Shown one piece after another: positions 15,275-24,358 of a stretch of DNA of 39,116 nucleotides (position 1 is its first letter; each line of letters begins with the position of its first letter). The stretch comes from Treponema sp. (GTDB taxonomy: Bacteria > Spirochaetota > Spirochaetia > Treponematales > Treponemataceae). A program made the position numbers and the translations under genes. The notes below the pieces were generated by a model. That model made no database searches, had not been told where the DNA came from, and saw nothing but the letters and a program-made list of their open reading frames with translations. The DNA lies in contig JAFZRP010000001.1 of assembly GCA_017619795.1 (NCBI GenBank), positions 1 to 39,116 on the forward strand, written 5' to 3'.

Positions 15275-16075
15275 TTAGTTACTGATACCTTTCTTGTGGT
15301 CTGCATCCATCTTATCTTTCCAAACCACAGCCTTTTTCTTTACTTCTTCAGCCTGTTCTGTGTTTCCAATAAGCACATAAAGCTTTCTTAAAGCCAGAAG
15401 ATATTTAATTGCGTTTCGCATATCGTCAATTCGTCTGGTAGAAAGCTCATACTTATCGCGGTAGCTTGTTGCCGAATTGTTCAACAGCTTTGTAATAAGT
15501 CTGAAATACAGAACAGTAATATCGTAATTTGGAGAACGAACGTCAATATAATCTTTGTTAGCAGCCTTCATATCAATAAGGTTTTTGGCAACTGTTGCAA
15601 ATCGTCCTTCAAGCTCAACAAAAGACCACTTCCACTTACTGTTGTCGCCAAAGGCATCCTTAAGGATGTTGATTGTGAGTCCGAGCTTTCTGATTAAGGT
15701 ATAGCGCTGCTGGATAGAAATATTTTTGATTGTGTCGTGATATTCGCTTAAATCTGCAAAAGAAACATCAATCTGATTTGTAACAATTTCTTCAAGATAA
15801 ATGATTGCCTTGTAAAGAATCTTTCTGGCATCGTTGAGGGCATCATTGTTTTTTACTTCAGTTATTTTAAGCGAAAGGCTGTTCTGAGCAATATACAGAG
15901 AAGCGGCATCTATCATATCCTCGCAAAGAAGAAGCTTTTTATATTCTGCACCTGCACTACTCTGCATGGTGTTTTTTACAGCTTTCTCTTTTTCCATAAT
16001 CGCATTGATTTTCTCTTTATATGGTTCTATAGATGTACTGTATTGAAGCCTTGCTTCATCTGAGATTTTAAACAT
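15275..16075 (-). CDS. Conserved spirochaete protein of unknown function
   Basis: 266 residues, mostly helical with heptad-like stretches (KLGLTINILKDAFG, ITVLYFRLITKLL, AIKYLLALRKLYVLIG) and no signal peptide or membrane segment. No catalytic motif stands out. It begins with a good GGAGG site inside the end of recN, and its ATG shares a base with the recN stop (TGATG), so it is translationally coupled to recN. I recall an unknown gene in this position in T. pallidum next to recN, but no function. A scaffold or coiled-coil role is only a guess. Confidence 0.65.
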   Translation of the reverse strand: MFKISDEARLQYSTSIEPYKEKINAIMEKEKAVKNTMQSSAGAEYKKLLLCEDMIDAASLYIAQNSLSLKITEVKNNDALNDARKILYKAIIYLEEIVTNQIDVSFADLSEYHDTIKNISIQQRYTLIRKLGLTINILKDAFGDNSKWKWSFVELEGRFATVAKNLIDMKAANKDYIDVRSPNYDITVLYFRLITKLLNNSATSYRDKYELSTRRIDDMRNAIKYLLALRKLYVLIGNTEQAEEVKKKAVVWKDKMDADHKKGISN

Positions 16076-17814
16076 CAGAAACCTCCAGCATATTTATTCA
16101 GCATAGCACGAGCATGCTCTAGGGATTGTTCAGTACTTGAATCTCCAGATAACATTCTAGCAATTTCAGAAACTCGCTGCTCTTTATCAAGCAGGAATAC
16201 GTTTGAAGAGGTAATGCCTCCGGAAACAGCTTTTTCAATCTTAATTTGATTATCGGCATAAACTGCAATACTTGCAAGATGTGTAATGCAAAATATTTGA
16301 TGATTTTGGGCTAAATTCTTCAAATGTGCGCCTACTGCAACCGCAACTTCGCCTCCAATTCCTGTATCAATCTCATCAAAGATTAAAGTATCTACAGAAT
16401 CGCTTCTTGCAAAAATTGTCTTTAAGGCAAGCATAACTCTCGAAAGCTCACCCCCCGAAGCAATTTTCGCAAGCGGCAGCAATGGATTTCCGGGGTTCGC
16501 GCTGATAAGAAACTCAACATCATCCTTTCCGTAAGGTCCACAAGTCCACGCAACATCTGTTCCCTGCTTTTCAGTAATACTAACACCAAAGCTCGTACCA
16601 CTCATTCCAAGCTTTCCAAGGATCTCATCAACTTCAGTCTTCAGCTGACTTGCTGCAGCTTTTCGTTTTTGAGACAAGCTTTCAGCCCGGGCAAGAACAT
16701 CCTTTTCAATATCTTTTATTTCAGAAGCAAGAAGCTTTTCTTTGCTGTTGCTGTCTGAGTTTTCGTCTATAAACTTCTGGGCATCGTCATAAAAAGCAAG
16801 CAGTTCCGACAACGGCGCGTTCACAGAGGAAGCATATTTTTTCTTAAGGTTATAAATTAAAGAAAGCCTGTCCTGGATTTCTTTTAATCTGGCAGGATCA
16901 AAAACAAGCTTCTGCTCATAATCACTATATTCGTCTGCTAAATCAGAAAGTTCATAAAAAGCAGAGTCAACACGCTCGCACAAGCCTGCTAAAGCCTTAT
17001 CGGTTTCTGCCGCATGTGACGCTGTTCTGCGAAGCTTTTTCAGTAAATCTACAACTGAATCCTCAGAGCCAGAAAGCATTGAAGTAATTGAATCTACATC
17101 AGAATAAAGCTTTTCAAAAGAAGAAAGTCTGTTTTCCTCTTCTTCAAGCTGAACATCTTCTTCAGGCTTAAGCTTTGCCTCAGAAATCTCTTTTACCGCA
17201 TAAGTCATCATCTCAAGCTTTCTGAGCCGTTCTGTCATTGTTGAGACATATTCATCATATTCTTTTCTTTTTGCAACAAGCAGAGCATAACGACGTTTAA
17301 ACTCTTCGGCCTCCGCTGTAATACCTGCCCTGCTGTCAAGAAACTTCCTGTGCTCCGGCACTCTCATAAGCGACTGATGCTCATGCTGTCCGTGAATATC
17401 AACTAAAAAAGCCGAAAATTGAGCAAGCTCGCCTCTAGTAACAGGCGTATCGTTTATCCAGGCACCAGATTTTCCGTTATCACGGATAAAGCGCCTTAAC
17501 AAAACTCTGTCGTTTTCTATAGTTATTCCATGCTGGTCAAGCCATTCTGCAGCATTCTGTGGTTCATCCTCTTCTGTAAGCTCTCTTTTTTGGGCTGGCT
17601 GCTTTATAACAAAAACTGCGCTTACAGATGCTTCGTTTTTTCCGCTTCTGATTTGAGAAAGCTCAGCCTTGCCGCCAAGCAAAAAAGAAAGTGCACCAAT
17701 AAGGATTGATTTTCCGGCACCAGTTTCACCGGAAAGAACAGTAAGCCCGTTTGTAAACTCAAGATAATCTGATTCAATGAGAGCAAAATCTTTAATTGTA
17801 AGTTCCTCAAGCAT
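16075..17814 (-). CDS. recN: DNA repair protein RecN
   Basis: SMC-like ATPase that acts in double-strand break repair and sister-strand cohesion. N-terminal Walker A is SGETGAGKS with Lys35; the C-terminal half has the ABC signature (KIASGGELSRVMLALK) and Walker B (TLIFDEIDTGIGG); the middle 150-350 is a long coiled-coil. 579 residues is normal. The D-loop and H-loop (ITHLASIAVYAD) follow. It starts at ATG 17814, overlapping nadK by eight bases, and is coupled at its end to the unknown gene. The nadK-recN order is common in bacteria. Confidence 0.95.
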   Translation of the reverse strand: MLEELTIKDFALIESDYLEFTNGLTVLSGETGAGKSILIGALSFLLGGKAELSQIRSGKNEASVSAVFVIKQPAQKRELTEEDEPQNAAEWLDQHGITIENDRVLLRRFIRDNGKSGAWINDTPVTRGELAQFSAFLVDIHGQHEHQSLMRVPEHRKFLDSRAGITAEAEEFKRRYALLVAKRKEYDEYVSTMTERLRKLEMMTYAVKEISEAKLKPEEDVQLEEEENRLSSFEKLYSDVDSITSMLSGSEDSVVDLLKKLRRTASHAAETDKALAGLCERVDSAFYELSDLADEYSDYEQKLVFDPARLKEIQDRLSLIYNLKKKYASSVNAPLSELLAFYDDAQKFIDENSDSNSKEKLLASEIKDIEKDVLARAESLSQKRKAAASQLKTEVDEILGKLGMSGTSFGVSITEKQGTDVAWTCGPYGKDDVEFLISANPGNPLLPLAKIASGGELSRVMLALKTIFARSDSVDTLIFDEIDTGIGGEVAVAVGAHLKNLAQNHQIFCITHLASIAVYADNQIKIEKAVSGGITSSNVFLLDKEQRVSEIARMLSGDSSTEQSLEHARAMLNKYAGGF

Positions 17815-18649
17815 AAGGCTCTCCCCGCCAGTTCAGTTTTGAACGAAGCGCATTATAGAATTGCTCCTGAGTACAGGCTATAAGCTTTATTTTCTTTTCT
17901 ATGCGGTTTATTCTTATGCAGTCTCCAGAAGTCAGGCTTTCAGGCTTTTGTCCATCAACAATCATACAAATTTCTTTTGTTCTGCACGGTTGAATTAAGA
18001 TTTCCATAACTCCGTCTGGATTAAGAACAATTGGTCTTGAAGACAAAGAGAACGAGTTTATCGGGGTCATTACAATTGCGTCCAGAATTGGGTCAACAAT
18101 AGGGCCGCCTGCCGAAGCAGAATAAGCGGTTGAGCCGGTTGGAGTGCTGATAATGACACCATCAGATTTAAGATTACAAAGATGAGTGTTGTCGTATCTA
18201 ACCTGAAGTGCAACTGTACGGGCAGTATTTTTTGCGCTTACAACAACATCATTGAGCGCAAGAAAGCTTTTTACTTCCTTTCCTTCACGTATAAGAGAAG
18301 CCTTTATAAGACACCTTTCCTGATACGGCGATTTTCCCGAAAGATATAAATCAAGCGCTTTTTTCCAGTCTGCCTGCTGAACCGAAGCCATAAAACCAAA
18401 CTGTCCAAGATTTACTGGGAAAACAGGTACATCGTATTCAACACAATTGCGGGCGGCATAAAGAACTGTACCGTCACCACCAAGTGTAATTACAAAATCG
18501 TAGTCTGAAAAAGGAACATTATCGCAGAAGCCGTCAAAACTAAAAAGCACCGTACTAATATCTCGCTCATTCAAATAAGCCGATATTTTTTCTGCCAGAG
18601 ATTTTGATTCTTCCTTACTTAAATTGATAATGATTAAAACTTTTTTCAT
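17807..18649 (-). CDS. nadK: NAD kinase
   Basis: Phosphorylates NAD to NADP. The family GGDG motif is ITLGGDGTVLYAARN at residues 57-60; the second conserved block is DGVIISTPTGSTAYSASAGGPIV, followed by PINSFSLSSRPIVL. 280 residues fits bacterial NadK. ATG 18649 has AAGGA four bases upstream. Upstream, between it and the DegT gene, lie two overlapping hairpins with a TATAAT-like hexamer after them, so nadK may be separately initiated or controlled. Confidence 0.93.
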   Translation of the reverse strand: MKKVLIIINLSKEESKSLAEKISAYLNERDISTVLFSFDGFCDNVPFSDYDFVITLGGDGTVLYAARNCVEYDVPVFPVNLGQFGFMASVQQADWKKALDLYLSGKSPYQERCLIKASLIREGKEVKSFLALNDVVVSAKNTARTVALQVRYDNTHLCNLKSDGVIISTPTGSTAYSASAGGPIVDPILDAIVMTPINSFSLSSRPIVLNPDGVMEILIQPCRTKEICMIVDGQKPESLTSGDCIRINRIEKKIKLIACTQEQFYNALRSKLNWRGEPYA

Positions 18650-18673
18650 GTAATCCTTTTTCTAAAGTATTAT

Positions 18674-18717
18674 AACCGGAACGGTTTACCGTTCCGGTTT
18701 ACCGATTCGGTAAACCG
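18674..18717 (-). promoter_or_regulatory. Two mutually exclusive hairpins upstream of nadK
   Basis: Hairpin A has 11-bp arms 18674-18684 and 18689-18699 around TTTA. Hairpin B has 11-bp arms 18695-18705 and 18707-18717 around one base. They share 18695-18699, so only one can form at once. Three copies of CGGTTTACCG or its complement build them. On the minus strand B begins right after the DegT stop codon and A is followed by TATAATACTTT, not a long T run. A TATAAT there lies just outside A and may be a -10 box for nadK. The pair could be an attenuator, an operator or a REP-like element. Confidence 0.6.
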
Positions 18718-19770
18718 TTATGGCAAAGTTCCCAAAACCTTTGTAATCTTAGCTGTCTCTGAATGAGTAAGTCGTGAATACAAAGGAATATGAGCGCATC
18801 TTAAATACAGAGACTTTGAATGAAGACATTCTTCAGACAATTCCTCATATTTTGAAATGATAGAGCCTGCAAAGGCCGGTTCAATTTCAATTTCCTTTTT
18901 TGCAGCGTACTGCTTTACATCCTTAAACGGACTGTTCAGAATAAGCGGAAATGAGCTGATTGTTGTAAACTCATCAAGCTCGCGCGCAAACATTTTATGT
19001 CGTCCAGCCATACATGCACGCTGGTACATTGTAAAGATTTCCTTGCGTGCTTTTTCATTCCGTTCATATTCTTTAATCTGCACACAGGCAAGCGCACAGT
19101 TTATATCCGGCAAAAGGTCTGTTTTTGGTGCATCATCGGCAAACTTTTTAAGAACAATCCATTCTCGTCTACCTGCAGCAAACAAAACAGCACCACCGCC
19201 TGCCGTAATTACATCGCGCTCTTCAAGGCCCATAATTGTATATACACCAAAGGAACCAACAAGCTTCTTTTCTGTTTCTACATCATTTTCATCACGTACA
19301 GAATAATAAGCACCGGCACTCTGTGAAATATCTTCAATTACTGGTATGCCAATTCTACAAATTGCATCAAGCTTTGGAACAATTCCTTCTGTCTCGTGCA
19401 AAAGAAGAACTCTTCCGCCCTTCTCTACACCCTTTGAAACTGCTTCTTCAGTAAGAACACCTGTTGTATCATCAACATCAAGAACAACAGGCTCCATTTC
19501 CAGATCAAGTGCAGCCTGATATTGCCATGCCGGAGCAAGAGCAGACATCATAAGCTTTGAACCGCGTTCAATTCCCAAGGACTGAAGTGCATATTTTAAA
19601 GCTATAGAAGGACTTCTAAGGGCAACAGCCCCGTCGCATTTAGTGAATTCCTTTACCTGCTGGATTAATCTGCCGTTCAACTCGCCTGGACCAATTTTTT
19701 CATCGACCATACATGTCAGGACGGCATCCATTTCTTTTCTACGAATAGTTGTACTGTAAGTCTGTATCAT
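18718..19770 (-). CDS. DegT/DnrJ/EryC1-fold aminotransferase homologue lacking the PLP lysine
   Basis: 350 residues with the overall fold order of DegT-type PLP aminotransferases: FTKCDGAVALRSPSIALKYAL at 42-62, MMSALAPAWQYQAAL, PVVLDVD, VIEDISQSAGAYY (the PLP-contacting Asp147) and ITAGGGAVLF. The Schiff-base lysine should lie eight residues before the final G of the last motif; here it is Arg185 (EERDVITAGGG), and the nearby histidine is Gln150. So it is probably not an active aminotransferase. It begins directly after the cheW stop (TAAATG) and precedes nadK. In T. pallidum a gene at this place is annotated as a spore-coat polysaccharide homologue (from memory). The role is unknown. Confidence 0.65.
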   Translation of the reverse strand: MIQTYSTTIRRKEMDAVLTCMVDEKIGPGELNGRLIQQVKEFTKCDGAVALRSPSIALKYALQSLGIERGSKLMMSALAPAWQYQAALDLEMEPVVLDVDDTTGVLTEEAVSKGVEKGGRVLLLHETEGIVPKLDAICRIGIPVIEDISQSAGAYYSVRDENDVETEKKLVGSFGVYTIMGLEERDVITAGGGAVLFAAGRREWIVLKKFADDAPKTDLLPDINCALACVQIKEYERNEKARKEIFTMYQRACMAGRHKMFARELDEFTTISSFPLILNSPFKDVKQYAAKKEIEIEPAFAGSIISKYEELSEECLHSKSLYLRCAHIPLYSRLTHSETAKITKVLGTLP

Positions 19771-20244
19771 TTATTGTATTTCGATAATTTTCTGCAATTC
19801 TTTTGCATTAAATAACTTCCGTATATTGAGCATAATCAGATAACCTGTTTCCTCTCTGATTACTCCTTCAATATATTCGGAACCAATTCCACTGAGCATC
19901 TGTGGCGGATCCTTTACATCCTCTGCTTTTACTGTTACAACGCGTGCAACCTTATCGATAATAATACCAATCTTACTATTATCAATGTTAAGGATAATAA
20001 AACCACCTTCAAAATCGACTGCATCTCTAGGAAGTGCCTGGATTCTGAATCTCTTATGTAAATCAATAATAGGAATAATTTCTCCACGAAGATTAATAAT
20101 ACCTTCAACATAGTACGGTGCATTTGGAATAACGCGTACATTCTGAAGTCTTACTATTTCTTTTACATCCATGATATTGACACCATACAACTCTTCTCCA
20201 AGCTGGAATGTTACTAACTGAAATTGAGATTCTTCTGCAGCCAT
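19771..20244 (-). CDS. cheW: CheW chemotaxis coupling protein
   Basis: 157 residues of the CheW fold that bridges chemoreceptors and the CheA kinase. Visible segments: FQLVTFQLGEELYGVNIMDVKEIVR, VIPNAPYYVEGIINLRGEIIPIIDLHKRF, IIDKVARVVTVKAEDVKDPP, YIEGVIREETGYLIMLNIRKLF. No CheA, CheY or receptor lies nearby, so this is a stand-alone copy at the head of a repair/envelope operon; a second CheW is likely elsewhere. The ATG has AGGAG five bases upstream. Confidence 0.93.
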   Translation of the reverse strand: MAAEESQFQLVTFQLGEELYGVNIMDVKEIVRLQNVRVIPNAPYYVEGIINLRGEIIPIIDLHKRFRIQALPRDAVDFEGGFIILNIDNSKIGIIIDKVARVVTVKAEDVKDPPQMLSGIGSEYIEGVIREETGYLIMLNIRKLFNAKELQKIIEIQ

Positions 20245-20280
20245 AATTACTCCTAATAAAAGAATATTCTATCACCTTTA

Positions 20281-20309
20281 ATAATACTCTGAAAATTGAG
20301 GTTTTGCAA
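20281..20309 (-). promoter_or_regulatory. Promoter of cheW operon
   Basis: Minus strand TTGCAA (20304-20309), 17-base spacer, TATTAT (20281-20286). The leader would be about 30 bases and includes the AGGAG of cheW. Confidence 0.65.
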
Positions 20310-20323
20310 CACAAACCGAAAAA

Positions 20324-21094
20324 CTAATCTACGGCAAACAGTGTTATTGCATCTACAGTTTCAATTCCTGCTTCCTTCAATACAGCGGCACAGTTTTCAA
20401 GCGTAGAACCTGTTGTACACACATCATCTACAATACAGACACGTTTCGGAAACCTTCCGCCAAACGGTTTCAATACCTTTTGCACCTCCTTCTCTCCGGC
20501 AAGAAAATACGACTTGCCTATAGTTTTAAGCCTCTCCTCCCTGTCCAGCTTTTTCTGTTGTCCCGAAGTTCTTCTTTTTAGCAGCGGCAGGATGGAAAAA
20601 CCATATCTGTATTTAAGCTGTAGACAGATATCATTTATCTGATCCCAGCCTTTTTCCTGTATTTTGCCTGGTCTGGGCGGAACCGGAACAACTATATTTA
20701 TGCCTTTAATTTTCAAAGCAGCCGCAACAAATCCTGCAAAAATGTCTGATAATGAACGTAAACCGACATTTTTCCACAGAAACATAAGATCCTTATTCCA
20801 AAGACGATAAGAAAACAAAGGCCAGACAGAATCTGTGTGGAGTAAAACAGGATTAGTGCGGCATTGTAAACAGGTATCCTTTGTAGAAATCAGTTCCTTG
20901 CCGCATGTTTTACATCTTAACGACAAAGATGATGCCTCGACAGAGAAAAACTTATCCAGACAAGTCCTGCAAAGCGGATACCACAAGGTTCTGACACCAC
21001 AAACAACACAGTGATTCCCACCGTTAATCAGAACAAATACAACAAGGAGAGATTTTTTAAGGAATCTGACACCCGCAAAAGACACTCTGTTCAC
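20324..21094 (-). CDS. comF: ComF-family phosphoribosyltransferase-like protein
   Basis: 256 residues. The N-terminal region holds paired cysteines for a zinc ribbon (HCVVCG, PLCRTC, RCKTCG, TCLQC). The C-terminal PRTase fold has VVPVPPRPGKIQEKGWDQI and the PRPP loop CIVDDVCTTGSTLEN near 215-230. ComF proteins act in DNA uptake or repair; the biochemical role remains uncertain. GTG 21094 is used because no ATG lies near; a cluster of possible promoters upstream (TTGCAG, then TATTAA with a 19-base gap) is weak. It is separated from mutS by 95 bases and may be its own transcript. Confidence 0.82.
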   Translation of the reverse strand: MNRVSFAGVRFLKKSLLVVFVLINGGNHCVVCGVRTLWYPLCRTCLDKFFSVEASSLSLRCKTCGKELISTKDTCLQCRTNPVLLHTDSVWPLFSYRLWNKDLMFLWKNVGLRSLSDIFAGFVAAALKIKGINIVVPVPPRPGKIQEKGWDQINDICLQLKYRYGFSILPLLKRRTSGQQKKLDREERLKTIGKSYFLAGEKEVQKVLKPFGGRFPKRVCIVDDVCTTGSTLENCAAVLKEAGIETVDAITLFAVD

Positions 21095-21189
21095 ACAGTA
21101 TTAATAGTCAAAACTTGTAGAAAAACTGCAATGATTTTGGAAAAAGTTTTAAGATTTTTAATTTTTTTGTGAGATTTTACTATACAGAA

Positions 21190-23796
21190 TTAAAGACCGG
21201 AAAGCTCTTTTTTCCAGCGGCTTATTGTTTTCAAGGCTTCAAGTGGAGTCATATTGTCAGGGTCGGCAGAAAGGATCTCGGCAATAATAATCTCTTCATC
21301 ACTGAAAAGCCCCGGAGCACTGAGAGTGTTTACTTTTTGAGAAGGAATATCTTTTTCTTCCGGAAGTACAGGCTTTTCTGCAGCGGTTGCCTGAATATGA
21401 CTAAGAATTGTATTAGCTCTGTCAATTACGCTTTGAGGAATACCGGCAAGCTTTGCTACATGAATACCATAAGAGTTTTCTGTAATACCTTCCTTTACCT
21501 TTCTTAAGAAAACAACCGTTCCATTCTGTTCGGAGATTTCAAGACAAAGCTTTTTTAAGGAAGGATGCTCCATTCTTGTAAGCTCGTGATAATGGGTAGC
21601 AAACAAGGTTCTGCATTTTATTGAATCTATAAGATATTCAGAAACAGCGCGGGCAATTGCAAGACCGTCTTCGGTAGAAGTTCCGCGTCCAACCTCATCC
21701 ATAATTACAAGAGAACGGGTTGTAGCAGTTCTGAGAATATTAGCAGTCTCCATCATTTCTACAAGGAAGGTTGACTCCCCTTTTGCAAGATTGTCCGAAG
21801 CACCAACGCGGCAAAAAATCCTGTCTGTAATACCGATTCTTGCTTTTTTTGCAGGAACATATGAGCCTGTCTGTGCAAGCAGTGCAATAAGGGCATTTTG
21901 TCTTAAATAGGTTGATTTTCCCGCCATATTAGGACCGGTAATAAGATTAAATGAAGGTATTCCATCATTATCAGCACTTAAAAGAGAATCGTTAGGAACA
22001 AACTCGCCGGTTGGCAGATGATTTTCTACGACAGGATGCCTTCCCTCTGTAATATCAAAAACGGTAGATTCATCAATAAGCGGACAAACCCATTTGTTTC
22101 GGATAGCAGCAAATGCAAGAGCTGTAATAACATCGGTATCTGCAACCTCTTCTGCAATCTGCAAAAGATAATTTATATAAGCGTGCAGCGAGTCCCGGAT
22201 TTCGAGGAATAAATCGCGTTCAAGCTCAAGAATTTTTGAGGAGGATTGATTAAGCTCCATTTCAAGCGCCTGAAGCTTTTCGGTTGTGTATCTGTCGCCG
22301 TTTACAAGCACCCGTCGCATTATAAAATGAGGCGGAACAGAAGAAAGCTTTCCCTTGCTTACTTCAATAAAATAGCCGGCGTTTCCTGTATACTTTATTC
22401 GAAGGGTTGAAATGCCAGTTTTTTCTCTTTCTTCCTGCTCGTATTCCGAAAGTGTTTGATTAAAGTTATCGTGAATGCCACGCCAGTGATCAAGCTCTTC
22501 GGACCAGCCGCTTTTAATAATTCCACCATCTGTAATGGAAGTTGCCGGATCATCCAGAATTGCATTCTTTATGATTTCGATAATTTTGATTGAATCGTCT
22601 GAAGAAATAAACGAAAAATCATATTCGTTCAGATAGTTTTTAATTTCTACCCACTGCTCAAGACTCTGACGCAAGGCCTGTAAATCCTTAGGATGAGCCC
22701 TGTCCATTGCAATTCTGCCGGCAAGTCTTTCTATATCAAGAATTGAAGATAAATCGTTGCGAACTTTTTCCAGCAAAGTTCTGTCGTTATAAAATGTAGT
22801 GATTTTCTGCTGCCGTGCTTTAATTTGAGCGGCCTTTGTTAACGGGAAAAGCAGCCAGTTGCGGAGGAGGCGGCTTCCCATTGCAGTTTTGGTAAAATTA
22901 ACACATTCCAGAAGCGAATACTGAACCGTACCGTCGCGCATGTTTTCGGTAATTTCAAGATTTCGTCTGGAGGAATCGTCCATTACAAGGAACTGGGTGT
23001 CGCTGTAAATCTGTATTTCCGTAATATGAGGAAGCTTTGCACTTGTTGTTTTATCAAGATAATCCAACAGGAAACCGGCAGGAGCAACCTCTGGAGAAAA
23101 ATCTTCAAGCCCAAACGATTTAAGAGAAACAGTTCCAAACTGTCTGTTTAATCTTTTTAATGAAAAATCTGTAGAAAAATCCCAGTCCGGATAATATGAA
23201 ACGGAAATATCGGTGCGTACACCTAAAACTGCCTGAATATCCTTATTGTTTTTGAGAGAAACAGGCAGCAGCAGCTCCCTTGGAGAAGAACGATTGAGCT
23301 CTTTGGAAAAGTTTTCGTACATTCGGTCTGCAGGCCAGGAGGTTGCTTTAAAGGAGGAGGTTGTAACATCAATAAAGGCATAACCGGCTTTCCCTTTTGT
23401 GAGTGAAAGTGCTGCAAGATAGTTTGCACGGTTACCGTCCAGATATTCTTCTTCTACGGCGGTTCCTGGTGTAATTATCTCTACAACCTTTCGTTCTGTT
23501 ATGCCCTTCCCGCCTCGTGGGATTTCTCCAACCTGTTCGCAAATTACAATTTTTTTACCGAGTCTTAAAAGCCGTGCTATATAGATTTTTGCTGCGTGAT
23601 AAGGAATGCCGCACATCGGTTGATTTGCGCGGTGCGTAAGTGTAAGGTTTAAAAGTCGGGAAACTTCTACGGCATCGTCATTAAACATTTCGTAGAAGTC
23701 ACCAAGTCTGAAAAATACTACTTCGTTTTTATACTGCTTTTTCACCGACTGGTATTGAACCATCATCGGGGTTAAAGCTTCAGTTCCAGATTCCAT
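21190..23796 (-). CDS. mutS: DNA mismatch repair protein MutS
   Basis: 868 residues, full length. Domain I begins with TPMMVQYQSVKKQYKNEVVFFRLGDFYEMF, the mismatch-reading F-x-E motif being FYE. The C-terminal ATPase has Walker A TGPNMAGKSTYLRQ near residue 622, Walker B SLVIMDEVGRGTSTEDGL, and the ATHYHEL segment. The extreme C terminus (LEALKTISRWKKEL) fits the dimer region. It starts at ATG 23796, sharing the last base of the skp stop (TAATG). As in T. pallidum it is the last gene after tamB-bamA-skp. Confidence 0.96.
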   Translation of the reverse strand: MESGTEALTPMMVQYQSVKKQYKNEVVFFRLGDFYEMFNDDAVEVSRLLNLTLTHRANQPMCGIPYHAAKIYIARLLRLGKKIVICEQVGEIPRGGKGITERKVVEIITPGTAVEEEYLDGNRANYLAALSLTKGKAGYAFIDVTTSSFKATSWPADRMYENFSKELNRSSPRELLLPVSLKNNKDIQAVLGVRTDISVSYYPDWDFSTDFSLKRLNRQFGTVSLKSFGLEDFSPEVAPAGFLLDYLDKTTSAKLPHITEIQIYSDTQFLVMDDSSRRNLEITENMRDGTVQYSLLECVNFTKTAMGSRLLRNWLLFPLTKAAQIKARQQKITTFYNDRTLLEKVRNDLSSILDIERLAGRIAMDRAHPKDLQALRQSLEQWVEIKNYLNEYDFSFISSDDSIKIIEIIKNAILDDPATSITDGGIIKSGWSEELDHWRGIHDNFNQTLSEYEQEEREKTGISTLRIKYTGNAGYFIEVSKGKLSSVPPHFIMRRVLVNGDRYTTEKLQALEMELNQSSSKILELERDLFLEIRDSLHAYINYLLQIAEEVADTDVITALAFAAIRNKWVCPLIDESTVFDITEGRHPVVENHLPTGEFVPNDSLLSADNDGIPSFNLITGPNMAGKSTYLRQNALIALLAQTGSYVPAKKARIGITDRIFCRVGASDNLAKGESTFLVEMMETANILRTATTRSLVIMDEVGRGTSTEDGLAIARAVSEYLIDSIKCRTLFATHYHELTRMEHPSLKKLCLEISEQNGTVVFLRKVKEGITENSYGIHVAKLAGIPQSVIDRANTILSHIQATAAEKPVLPEEKDIPSQKVNTLSAPGLFSDEEIIIAEILSADPDNMTPLEALKTISRWKKELSGL

Positions 23797-24323
23797 TACA
23801 AACCAAGCTCGGAAATTACCTGATCTGTTATATCTACAGAATTACTGTACCAGAGAATTGCATTCGATTCCTGAAGACTCAAAATCATACTGTAACCACC
23901 GCCTTCTGCAACCTTTGCAAGCGTGCTGTAAAGCTTTTTATAAAACTCATCGGAATTCTGCAGCGACTTGAGCATAGATTCAAGCTCAACGTTCTTTGCA
24001 TTTGTATATTCTGTAAGATAATCTTTTTTCTTCGTAATTTCTGCTTCTGTTCTGAGTGCCTGAGAGTCATTGCCCTTTGCTTCAAAATCCTGCTTCTTCT
24101 GCTGAAGCTGGCGCAACTCTTCTGTTCTTTTGTTTATTTCTTCCTGAAACTCAGCCTTTTTCTTTTCGTAGTTGCGGATTGGTGCTGAGTTTCTGAAATA
24201 TGCACTGTAAACCTTATTTGTGTCTACTACACCAAATTTCGTAATCTGCTGTGCGGAAGCTGCAATTGAGCAGAAACAGAAAAATACCGCACCAATCAAT
24301 AAAATCTTATTAAGCTTTTTCAT
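23796..24323 (-). CDS. skp: Skp/OmpH family periplasmic chaperone
   Basis: 175 residues with a signal peptide (MKKLNKILLIGAVFFCFCSIAASA). The mature part has the Skp start FGVVDTNKVYSAY and a long Lys/Glu/Gln-rich coiled coil (EKKKAEFQEEINKRTEELRQ, about 50-110) and ends with a beta strand. Skp holds unfolded outer-membrane proteins in the periplasm and hands them to BamA, which is the next gene upstream. AGAGG lies six bases before the ATG. Confidence 0.9.
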   Translation of the reverse strand: MKKLNKILLIGAVFFCFCSIAASAQQITKFGVVDTNKVYSAYFRNSAPIRNYEKKKAEFQEEINKRTEELRQLQQKKQDFEAKGNDSQALRTEAEITKKKDYLTEYTNAKNVELESMLKSLQNSDEFYKKLYSTLAKVAEGGGYSMILSLQESNAILWYSNSVDITDQVISELGL

Positions 24324-24358
24324 AAAAAACCTCTTTTATTTTACAACTATATACTATT

